The translations under genes were made by a program, and so were the position numbers. The notes beneath the pieces were generated by a model. That model was not told the origin of the DNA, ran no database searches, and worked only from the letters and a program-made list of their open reading frames with translations. Of a stretch of 64,000 nt of DNA, positions 55,065-61,983 are shown piece after piece. Source of the stretch: JASGIT01 sp047601665 (GTDB lineage Bacteria; Pseudomonadota; Gammaproteobacteria; Burkholderiales; Burkholderiaceae_C); the NCBI GenBank assembly GCA_047601665.1, contig JASGIT010000001.1:3596001-3660000 (forward strand). Direction: 5' to 3'. Each line of letters opens with the position of its first letter. The stretch's first letter is position 1.

Positions 55065-56149
55065 GCGGCAGCGGCCTTCACAAACTCCTCGACGGCCAGC
55101 GAGCAGCCCTTGGCCGCAGCGCCTTCGGCACGGCCCAGCAACAGAAAGCCGCCGTCGGCCCACAGGCCCACGTCCTCCGTCAGGATGGTGGTGACCGCGT
55201 TGTAGTTGGCCAGGTCGCAGTGCACGAGAATGCCGCGCTCGCCGGGCGCCACGCTGCGGCCCGTGACGGGCTCGACCAGGCGCGAGCGTATCCAGTGCGG
55301 CCCCGACTTGACCGAGGGCAGCGTGGCGTTGCCGTCGTCGTAGAACTGCGTGCTCAGCTCGGTCATGCCGTACATGTTGATGCAGTGCGTGCGCGGCACG
55401 CCCAGCAGCTGCGTCAGGCTCGCATAGAACTCTTCCAGCGGCAGATCGCGCGACTGGCCCTTGTAGCCGCCCGTGTCCAGGATGCGGCTGCCCGCCGGCA
55501 GGCGAAAGCTGCGGCCCTGGGCGCGCAGCGCATCCATCACATGCACCAGGCTGAAGCTCGCGCCCAGCAGCGCGTAGGGCTGGCCTGTGCGCTCGGACGC
55601 TTCCAGCGCCGCGCACAGGCCGGGCAGGTCGAGGCCCTCGGATGTGAGGAAGTAGCGGCTGTCTTCCGTGCCGAATTCGGACTTGGCCAGCGCCAGGTAG
55701 TGCGCGAGCGACGAGTTGGGCATAGCGCGCTCGTCGGGAAAGAGAATGCCCATGGGCAGGCGCTGCACGCCGCGCATGAAACGCCGCGCGAAGTTGCGCG
55801 TCATCGACAGGTCGTAGACATCGAGCGCGGGATGGAAGTGGCGCCCGCGCGCAGACCGGCCCGTGGTGCCGCTGGTCATGAACACGCGCTCGGCGCTGGA
55901 TGCCGGCTCGCTGCGCAGTTCCATGGCCTTGAAGGCGTCGATGGGCACGGCCGGGATGTCGCTCCAGGTCTTCACATTGCGCAGCGTGGCACCGCGCCGC
56001 TGGCAGAAGCTACGGAACGGCGCATTGGATTCGTACTGGTAGGTGAACAGCTTCAGCGCGAGTTGGTCGAACTGGTCGTCGGTGCAGCCATCCATCGCGA
56101 TGAATGCAAGCAGGTCGGCGACCAGCGGGGCGGCCTTGGCCTTGTCCAT
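55061..56149 (-). CDS. LuxE-like acyl-activating (acyl-protein synthetase) protein
   Basis: A 362-residue member of the LuxE/acyl-protein synthetase family. Such enzymes adenylate a carboxylic acid with ATP and pass it to a cysteine for LuxC. Visible are the phosphate-binding loop VFMTSGTTGRSARGRHFH, INMYGMTELSTQFYDDGN, ILVHCDLANYNAVTTILTEDVG and a C-terminal KGCSLAVEEF with Cys349, near the place where LuxE is acylated. I start at the ATG at 56149, which has AAGGA at normal spacing. It is first in the operon, 82 bp after the TPP riboswitch. Confidence 0.85.
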   Translation of the reverse strand: MDKAKAAPLVADLLAFIAMDGCTDDQFDQLALKLFTYQYESNAPFRSFCQRRGATLRNVKTWSDIPAVPIDAFKAMELRSEPASSAERVFMTSGTTGRSARGRHFHPALDVYDLSMTRNFARRFMRGVQRLPMGILFPDERAMPNSSLAHYLALAKSEFGTEDSRYFLTSEGLDLPGLCAALEASERTGQPYALLGASFSLVHVMDALRAQGRSFRLPAGSRILDTGGYKGQSRDLPLEEFYASLTQLLGVPRTHCINMYGMTELSTQFYDDGNATLPSVKSGPHWIRSRLVEPVTGRSVAPGERGILVHCDLANYNAVTTILTEDVGLWADGGFLLLGRAEGAAAKGCSLAVEEFVKAAAA

Positions 56150-56155
56150 GGAATT

Positions 56156-56187
56156 CCTTCGAGAGCTGGGACATGGTGCTCCGAAGG
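56156..56187 (-). promoter_or_regulatory. Shine-Dalgarno sequestering hairpin before the luxE-like gene
   Basis: CCTTCGGAGC and GCTCTCGAAGG pair across an 11 nt loop on the minus strand, burying the GAAGGA ribosome site. AGAGC in the riboswitch 3' strand could pair instead with GCTCT, which would free the site. This suggests translational control. Confidence 0.55.
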
Positions 56188-56230
56188 CCCCCGCCCGTGG
56201 CGCCGAAAAGGCGGCCACGCCGGGATGCAA

Positions 56231-56303
56231 GCTCTTCTTCCGCCGGAATGACCCGGTTCAAGTTCTCGGGTGTGGATCTCAGCGCTGGCGCGCACCCCGG
56301 AGC
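56231..56303 (-). promoter_or_regulatory. TPP riboswitch (THI element)
   Basis: On the minus strand: GCTCCGGGGTGC, CGCTGAGA, ACCCG, TTGAACCGGGTCAT, TCCGGCGGAAG, GAGC. The CUGAGA and GAACC...GGCGGAAG blocks of the thiamine pyrophosphate aptamer are in the right order. P1 closes as GCTC/GAGC. A TAGGAT at 56312-56317 is a fair -10 with transcription starting near 56304. It precedes the luxE-luxC-ABC-SDR operon. Confidence 0.92.
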
Positions 56304-56311
56304 GGAGGGCT

Positions 56312-56317
56312 ATCCTA
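56312..56317 (-). promoter_or_regulatory. Candidate -10 element for the riboswitch operon
   Basis: TAGGAT on the minus strand sits about 8 bp ahead of the riboswitch P1 stem. No convincing -35 is seen at 16-18 bp, so the call is tentative. Confidence 0.35.
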
Positions 56318-56358
56318 CCGCAGTTGCGTTGGCGGTGCGGCTTGCGCGGGCGCGCCGT

Positions 56359-57744
56359 TCAGCACTCCACCACATTGACGGCCAGCCCGCCCAGCGAAGT
56401 CTCCTTGTAGGTGGACTTCATGTCCTCGCCGGTCTGCTTCATGGTGCGGATCACGGTGTCCAGCGACACGTAGTGGTTGCCGTCGCCGCGCAGCGCCATG
56501 CGCGCGGCGTTGATGGCCTTGACGGCGCCCATCGCGTTGCGCTCCACGCAGGGGATTTGCACCAGGCCGCCCACCGGGTCGCAGGTCAGGCCCAGGTTGT
56601 GCTCCATGCCGATCTCGGCGGCGTTTTCCACCTGCTGGGGTGTGCCGCCCTGGGCGGCGGCCAGCGCGCCGGCGGCCATGGAGCAGGCCACGCCGACCTC
56701 GCCCTGGCAGCCCACTTCGGCGCCGGAGATGGAGGCGTTGGTCTTGTAGAGCATACCGATCGCACCCGCGGTGAGCAGGAAGTCGATCACACCCTGTTCG
56801 TTCGCGCCCGGCACGAAGCGCATGTAGTAATGCAGCACGGCGGGCACGATGCCTGCAGCGCCGTTGGTGGGCGCGGTGACCACGCGGCCGCCGGCGGCGT
56901 TTTCCTCGTTCACGGCCATGGCGAAGGCGTCCACCCAGTCCATGGCGGCGAGCGGGTCGGTCGGGCCTGTGCTGCCGGCGGTGAGCCGGCGGTAGAGCTC
57001 GGGCGCGCGGCGGCGCATGTGCAGGTCACCGGGCAGCGCCTCGGCGGCGTCCGGGTTGTCGATGCCGAAGCCGCGCCGGACGCAGCCTTGCATCACCTGC
57101 CAGATGTGCAGCAGCCCGGCGCGCACCTCGGGTTCGCTGCGCCAGGCGGTTTCATTGGTGAGCACCAGTTCCGCGATGGAGCGGCGCTGCCGCAGCGCGT
57201 GGGCCAGCAGCTCGTCGCCGCTGGCGAAAGGGTAGGGCACGGTGATTTCGTGGGCCGTGCCGGCGGGCGCTTGCGCACCGCCTTCGACCACGAAACCGCC
57301 GCCGACCGAGAAGTAGTACGTCTCGCGCAGCAGCGCGCCCTGGGCGTCGAATGCAGCGGCGCGCATGGCGTTGGGATGCTCGGGCATCGAACGTTCGCCG
57401 AGGAAGGCGATGTCCTGCCGCGGGTCGAAGGCGATGGGGTGCGTACCCAGCAGGGGCAGCCGCTTTTTCAGCCGCACGGCGGCCAGACGCGGGGCCACGG
57501 TAGTGGGGTCCACGGTGTCGGGCGCTTCGCCCAGCAGGCCCAGCAGCACGCCCAGGTCGGTGGCGTGGCCGCGCCCGGTAGCGCCCAGGGAGCCGAACAG
57601 CTGCACTTCCACGCGCGCCGTGCGCTCCAACAGCCCCTGGGTTTGCAGGGAGCGCGCGAACATCAGCCCGGCGCGCATGGGCCCCACGGTGTGCGAACTG
57701 GAGGGGCCGATGCCGACCTTGAAAATATCGAAAACAGAAAGCAT
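56359..57744 (-). CDS. sdaA: L-serine ammonia-lyase
   Basis: A 461-residue iron-sulfur serine dehydratase converting serine to pyruvate and ammonia. It begins LSVFDIFKVGIGPSSSHTVGP, the canonical start with the SSSHT loop. It continues with CHATDLGV-like GHATDLGVLLGLL, GAEVGCQGEVGVACSMAAGAL and TCDPVGGLVQIPCVERNAMG, including the cluster cysteines. The ATG is only 1 nt from a large palindromic element, and no Shine-Dalgarno is present upstream. Confidence 0.94.
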   Translation of the reverse strand: MLSVFDIFKVGIGPSSSHTVGPMRAGLMFARSLQTQGLLERTARVEVQLFGSLGATGRGHATDLGVLLGLLGEAPDTVDPTTVAPRLAAVRLKKRLPLLGTHPIAFDPRQDIAFLGERSMPEHPNAMRAAAFDAQGALLRETYYFSVGGGFVVEGGAQAPAGTAHEITVPYPFASGDELLAHALRQRRSIAELVLTNETAWRSEPEVRAGLLHIWQVMQGCVRRGFGIDNPDAAEALPGDLHMRRRAPELYRRLTAGSTGPTDPLAAMDWVDAFAMAVNEENAAGGRVVTAPTNGAAGIVPAVLHYYMRFVPGANEQGVIDFLLTAGAIGMLYKTNASISGAEVGCQGEVGVACSMAAGALAAAQGGTPQQVENAAEIGMEHNLGLTCDPVGGLVQIPCVERNAMGAVKAINAARMALRGDGNHYVSLDTVIRTMKQTGEDMKSTYKETSLGGLAVNVVEC

Positions 57745-57745
57745 T

Positions 57746-58012
57746 AGAGCGTGTTATGTACTTTTACGTGCCCGCGAAAGCCGGGGAAAGGCCCGGCAAC
57801 TAGGCGCAGGGCGCGCAGCGGTATGGATACCGCAAGCGGCCTGCAACAACGTGGCCGGGCCTTTCCCCGGCTTTCCCTTCGGGTTGGCCCCGGAAGTGGG
57901 CGCTCGCAGCGTTGCAGCGCTTGCCAAGGCATGAGCCTTGGCGGCGCACTGCGCCTTGCGATCACCCGCTTCCGGGGCCAACGCGAGTACGTAAAAGTAC
58001 ATAACACGCTCT
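57746..58012. repeat. Large nested palindromic element 1 (267 bp)
   Basis: Outer arms of 31 bp (57746-57776 and 57982-58012; 29 of 31 match as inverted repeats, starting AGAGCGTGTTATG) enclose two hairpin domains. Domain A has a perfect 21 bp stem (57777-57797 with 57854-57874) and an apical GCGGTAT/ATACCGC hairpin. Domain B has an 18-20 bp stem (57881-57900 with 57965-57984, GGTTGGCCCCGGAAG type) and an apical GCCAAGGC/GCCTTGGC hairpin. CCCTTCGGGTTGGCCCCG joins the two. It has no coding content. It fills the gap between the M20 hydrolase stop and the sdaA start. Confidence 0.9.
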
Positions 58013-58017
58013 GGACG

Positions 58018-59190
58018 TTACGCCGGTAGCTGCTGTTTGACCAACTCCACCCAATAAGCCGCGCCCAGCGGCAGGATGTTGTCGTTGAAGTCGTAGTAGG
58101 GATTGTGCACGGGCGGGTTGTCGCGACCTTCTTCGCCCGCGCCGATGGCGATGTAGGCGCCGGGGCGCTTGAGCAGCATGAAGGCGAAGTCTTCCGAGCC
58201 CATGGCGGGCGGGACGTTGGTGTTGACCTTGTCTTCGCCCACCAGCTTGGCGGCGGCGGTGGCGGCGGCGGCGGTTTCTGCGGGCGTGTTGACCACGCCG
58301 GGGTAGCCGCGCATGTACTTCAGGGCCACCTGCGCGCCGTGCGTGGCGGCCACGCCGTCGCAGATCTGGTGCATGGCGGCCTCGGTCTTGTCCTGGACGG
58401 CGGCGTCCAGCGTGCGCACGGTGCCGCGCAGGGTCACGGTTTCGGGAATCACGTTCCAGGTGTCGCCACCGTGGATTTGCGTGACGCTGACCACCGCCGA
58501 CTGCGTGGCCCCGGTGCGGCGGCTGACGATGGTCTGTAGCGCGTTGACGAGGTTGGCGGAGATGACCACCGGGTCGATGCCCGTCTCGGGCATGGCGCCG
58601 TGGCAGCCCTTGCCGGTGATGACGATCTCGAAGGTGTCGAGGTAGGCCGTCATGGTGCCGGTGCGGATGGCGAAGTGGCCGCGCGGCAGCTGCGGGAAGT
58701 TGTGCATCCCGTACACAGCGTCGGCCGGGAACAGCTCGAACAGGCCGTCGTTGACCATCACGCGGCCGCCGCCTTCGTTTTCTTCGGCGGGCTGGAAGAT
58801 GAAGTGCACCGTGCCCTTGAACGGCTTGTGCCGCGCCAGGTGCGTGGCGGCGCCCAGCAGCATGGCGGTGTGGCCGTCGTGGCCGCAGCCGTGCATCTTG
58901 CCTTGGCAGGTGGAGATGTGGGGCTTGTTGCTGCCCAGTTCCTGCATGTTCAGCGCGTCCAGGTCGGCACGCAGCGCGATGCTCGGGCCGTCGCCGTTCA
59001 CCAGCGTGCCGACCACGCCCGTGCCCGCCAGGCCCCGGTGCACGGGCAGGCCCAGCAGCTTCAGCGCCTGGGCCACCACGTTGGCGGTGCGGTGCTCCTC
59101 GAACGCGGTTTCGGGGTTGGCGTGGATGTCGCGGCGCCAGGCGATCATGCTCTGGCGGATGTCGTCGTCGATTTCAGGCTCGCGGTACAT
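58018..59190 (-). CDS. M20-family amidohydrolase (hippurate hydrolase type)
   Basis: A 390-residue cytoplasmic metallohydrolase. Metal ligands are in MHGCGHDGHTAMLLGA (Cys-x-His type), FQPAEENEGGG (catalytic Glu-Glu), YGMHNFPQLPRG and SEDFAFMLLKRPG. It cleaves N-acyl amino acids such as hippurate in the family. It follows the DUF3100 membrane protein by 25 bp, suggesting that protein imports or exports its substrate. Its stop lies 5 bp from palindromic element 1. Confidence 0.9.
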   Translation of the reverse strand: MYREPEIDDDIRQSMIAWRRDIHANPETAFEEHRTANVVAQALKLLGLPVHRGLAGTGVVGTLVNGDGPSIALRADLDALNMQELGSNKPHISTCQGKMHGCGHDGHTAMLLGAATHLARHKPFKGTVHFIFQPAEENEGGGRVMVNDGLFELFPADAVYGMHNFPQLPRGHFAIRTGTMTAYLDTFEIVITGKGCHGAMPETGIDPVVISANLVNALQTIVSRRTGATQSAVVSVTQIHGGDTWNVIPETVTLRGTVRTLDAAVQDKTEAAMHQICDGVAATHGAQVALKYMRGYPGVVNTPAETAAAATAAAKLVGEDKVNTNVPPAMGSEDFAFMLLKRPGAYIAIGAGEEGRDNPPVHNPYYDFNDNILPLGAAYWVELVKQQLPA

Positions 59191-59215
59191 GATGCGGTCT
59201 TTCGGATGTGGGGTC

Positions 59216-60559
59216 TTAGTGGAAGAATTCTGCGATCAGCGTTGCGCCGATGAAGGTGCCCGCCGTGGCGGTGAGCGACACCACCACGATGCGCCAGCCC
59301 AGCCGCCGGAAGATGGGCAGGTCCTTGGCGACGGAGAAGCCCGCCAGCGTCAGCACTGGCGTGGTGAAGGCCAGGAAGTTGAGCTTGTCCGTCAGCGCCA
59401 GCACCGTGTCGCTGAAGGGCAACATGCCCGGGATGCCGATGACGGTAGCGATTACCGACAACACCAGCACCAGCGGCAGGCGCGGAAACAGGCGCTTGAT
59501 GACCTCGACCAGCGCCACGATGGCCGTGACCACCAGCACGCCTTCGAGCGAGACCAGCATCGGCACCTTGTACGACAGGTGGTTGGCGATGACCACGCCG
59601 CCGATCATGATGAGCCAGGCCAGCGCCGTGTCGCTCCACGACAGGTTGTGCACGAGCAGGGCCTTGCCCATGTCGGGCGTGTCTTCCTGCACCGGCTGGC
59701 GGCCGCGCGCGGTCACCCGGCCCAGGATGGGTTCGAGCTTGCCGTACAGCCACGAGCACATCGGCAGCGACAGGAACAGTGTGAAGTAGAAGCCCACCAC
59801 CGCGGTCAGCAGGTTGGACGCGGCGGCGATGGCCGTGACCTGCTTGACCATGTCCGGCTCCAGCTGCGCGGTGATGGCGCCCACGGCGGCGGCCATGAGG
59901 CTGCCCGAGCCCACGCCCGCGCCCATGGCCAGCGAACGCGGGTCGAAGATGTGCAAGCTGGTGATGAAGCCCGCGAGGATGGCGATGAACAGCGCGCCCA
60001 GCACGGTGCCCGTGATGTACTCGGCCAGCACGCCGCGCCCCTCGGGCGAGGCCATGCCGTACTTCTCGCTGATGATGACGATGTTGCCCTCGCGCCCGAC
60101 CGAGAAGGTGGAGCCCACCGCCTCGCGCTTGATGCCCAGGATCAGCGCCAGCGGCAGTCCGAGCGCCAGCGTGCCCAGCGCGTGGCCGAACTCCTGGAAG
60201 AACAGCGCCCAGCCCGCCTGCTTGACCATGGGCAGCGCCGCGCCCACGGTGAGCGAGAGCTTCACGACGAACAGCAGCAGCGCCGCGTTGAGCAGCCCGC
60301 CCGCGAGCCCCTGCAGGCCCGTGTCGATGCGTGCGAAGGAGGGAATGTGGCGCTGCGCAATGCCCCACACGGCCGCCATCAGCAGTGCCCACAGCATGGG
60401 CAGCAGCACCACCTGGCCGGGGCCGACCTTGAATTTGGCGAAGCCGATCCAATCGGCGATGGCAATGATGACCAAGACCACCACCAGCAGTTTGAGTTTG
60501 CCGGTGGCTGATTGGGCAGGTGCGGCCTGCGCGAGCGATGCCGGGGTCGCGATTTCCAT
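59216..60559 (-). CDS. DUF3100 membrane protein, probable transporter
   Basis: A 447-residue polytopic protein with about 12 hydrophobic segments (for example LKLLVVVLVIIAIADWIGFAKF, LALGLPLALILGIKREAVG, VLGALFIAILAGFITSLHI, FTTPVLTLAGFSVAKDLPIF). The DUF3100 signature SVGREGNIVIISEKYG is intact. The length suggests a secondary transporter; the substrate is unknown. Frequent pairing with M20 amidohydrolases points to an N-acyl amino acid or dipeptide. It is divergent from lysR. I start at the ATG at 60559. Confidence 0.86.
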   Translation of the reverse strand: MEIATPASLAQAAPAQSATGKLKLLVVVLVIIAIADWIGFAKFKVGPGQVVLLPMLWALLMAAVWGIAQRHIPSFARIDTGLQGLAGGLLNAALLLFVVKLSLTVGAALPMVKQAGWALFFQEFGHALGTLALGLPLALILGIKREAVGSTFSVGREGNIVIISEKYGMASPEGRGVLAEYITGTVLGALFIAILAGFITSLHIFDPRSLAMGAGVGSGSLMAAAVGAITAQLEPDMVKQVTAIAAASNLLTAVVGFYFTLFLSLPMCSWLYGKLEPILGRVTARGRQPVQEDTPDMGKALLVHNLSWSDTALAWLIMIGGVVIANHLSYKVPMLVSLEGVLVVTAIVALVEVIKRLFPRLPLVLVLSVIATVIGIPGMLPFSDTVLALTDKLNFLAFTTPVLTLAGFSVAKDLPIFRRLGWRIVVVSLTATAGTFIGATLIAEFFH

Positions 60560-60649
60560 GGGGCTTATCTCCGATTGGTTTGGTTTTAGGGTCTGCCGCG
60601 TAGCTTCAGGGGCCTTGAAGCAGGCGTCAATGATCTGCAATCATGACGT

Positions 60650-60670
60650 GTGTTGCATTTCGTGCAACAC
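60650..60670. promoter_or_regulatory. Palindromic LysR-type operator candidate
   Basis: GTGTTGCA-5 nt-TGCAACAC is a perfect inverted repeat 12 bp before the lysR ATG and in the shared promoter region with the DUF3100 gene. It has the T-N11-A form expected for a LysR-type regulator. Confidence 0.65.
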
Positions 60671-60682
60671 TCGGGAAACCCT

Positions 60683-61630
60683 ATGAAACCCATCATCGAA
60701 GAACGCCTGGATTCGCGCCGCCTGCGCTACTTCCTGCAAGTGCTGGAAAGCGGCTCGCTGCGCAGCGCGGCCGAGGCGCTGGACATGGACCCCTCGGCCG
60801 TCAGCCGCGCCATTGCCCTGCTCGAACAGCAGTGCGGCGCGCGGCTGCTGGAGCGGCGCGGACGGGGCGTGGCGCCCACCGAGGCCGGGGACCTGCTGGC
60901 CGCCTACCTGCGCCGCCAGCACAGCCAGCAGCAGCAATTGCTGGCCCAGCTCGACGGCCTGCACAAGCTGGAGCACGGCCACATCGACGTCGTGGCGGGC
61001 GAGGGCTTCGTGGACTGGCTCATGTTGCACAGCCTGCGCGCCTTCATGGCCGAGTACCCGGGCATCACGGTGGACCTGCAGGTGGGCAGCACCATCGATA
61101 TCGTGCAGCGCATCGTGGACGACCACGCGCACATCGGTCTGGTCTTCCGCCCGCCCGCGGACGAGCGCCTGCGCTCGCACCATGCCCACCCGCAGCCCAT
61201 CCAGACGCTGGTGCTGGACACGCACCCGCTCATCCGGCTGCGGCGGCCCCTGCTGCTGAGCGACCTGGTGCCGTACCCGGGCGCCCTGGTGCACCGGGGC
61301 TATGGCGTGCGCCAGCACATCGACGCGGCGGAGATCAGCGAAGGCGTGCGCCTGCAGCCCCGGCTGCGGACGAGTTCGTTCAACGCCGCGGTCCAGTTCG
61401 CCATGGCGGGCCTGGGCTACACGCTCTACACCCGCATGGCGCTGCCGCCGCACTACGACGACATGCCGCTGGCCGCGCTGCCCATGCAGAACCCGCTGCT
61501 CTCGGCGGGCGAGGTCCACGTGGTGTCGCGCCATGGCCGGCTGCTGTCGGACGCGGCGTCGGCGCTGCTGCGGCAGATCGTGAGCGACATGCGGGCAGTC
61601 AGCGACAGCCTAGGGTGTGCCATCAATTAA
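60683..61630 (+). CDS. LysR-family transcriptional regulator
   Basis: A 315-residue regulator with an N-terminal winged helix (LDSRRLRYFLQVLESGSLRSAAEAL, then DPSAVSRAIALLEQQCGARLLERRGRG) and a periplasmic-binding-like effector domain. It is divergent from the DUF3100-M20 genes and probably controls them. The final six codons or so (LGCAIN-stop) lie inside the left arm of palindromic element 2, so the C-terminus may have been altered by its arrival. Confidence 0.9.
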   Translation: MKPIIEERLDSRRLRYFLQVLESGSLRSAAEALDMDPSAVSRAIALLEQQCGARLLERRGRGVAPTEAGDLLAAYLRRQHSQQQQLLAQLDGLHKLEHGHIDVVAGEGFVDWLMLHSLRAFMAEYPGITVDLQVGSTIDIVQRIVDDHAHIGLVFRPPADERLRSHHAHPQPIQTLVLDTHPLIRLRRPLLLSDLVPYPGALVHRGYGVRQHIDAAEISEGVRLQPRLRTSSFNAAVQFAMAGLGYTLYTRMALPPHYDDMPLAALPMQNPLLSAGEVHVVSRHGRLLSDAASALLRQIVSDMRAVSDSLGCAIN

Positions 61631-61885
61631 TTCCCCCACGCGAAGGTCATGCGGGCGGTGCAGTGCTAGGCGCGGTGAGTGCCGTGTAGCTGTGCTACAC
61701 AAGCGAGCCGCAACGACGCAATGCGCCGCCCGCATGACCTTCCCTTCGGGCTGGCCCCGCAATGCGGCGTCTGCTTTGTCGCGTGGCTTGCCAATAGCTA
61801 CGGCTATTGGCCGCGCCACGCTTCGCGCATCCATCCGCATTGTGCGGGGCCAGCGCGTGGGGGAATTAATTGATGACACACCCTA
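61611..61885. repeat. Large nested palindromic element 2 (275 bp)
   Basis: Outer arms of 32 bp (61611-61642 and 61854-61885; 31 of 32 match, TAGGGTGTG start) enclose domain A (17 bp perfect stem 61642-61658 with 61726-61742, apical GTGTAGC/GCTACAC) and domain B (stem 61751-61767 with 61835-61853, apical GCCAATAGC/GCTATTGGC). TTCCCTTCGGGCTGGCCCCG links them. AGCC flanks both ends and may be a 4 bp target duplication. Of the remaining 98 bp to the hydrolase start, I see only an AAGGAGA ribosome site. Confidence 0.9.
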
Positions 61886-61983
61886 AGCCGCGTGTCCTGA
61901 AATCACCGCAGGTGGCCGGAAACAACCTTTGCGCCGCTGGTGCGGTACAGCACGATGCCTCGCCTCATTTTGTAAGGAGATTT

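Noticed and set aside
53613..56149. A bioluminescence (lux) operon
   Set aside because: luxC-like and luxE-like genes are present but luxA, luxB and luxD are not. SsuD at 18904 has the luciferase fold but is clearly an alkanesulfonate monooxygenase in another operon.
57746..58012. Reading palindromic element 1 as small protein genes
   Set aside because: Several frames of 80-90 codons are open on both strands, but they are mirror images caused by the palindrome, have no family match and no ribosome sites.
61611..61885. Palindromic element 2 as a protein gene or simple terminator
   Set aside because: The two opposite 89-codon frames are near-identical at their ends because of the palindrome. 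There is no T run after the stems as expected of a terminator.
61870..61983. An N-terminal extension of the alpha/beta hydrolase from 61870
   Set aside because: It would start inside the palindrome arm and encode a sequence unlike the family; a strong ribosome site marks the ATG at 61984.
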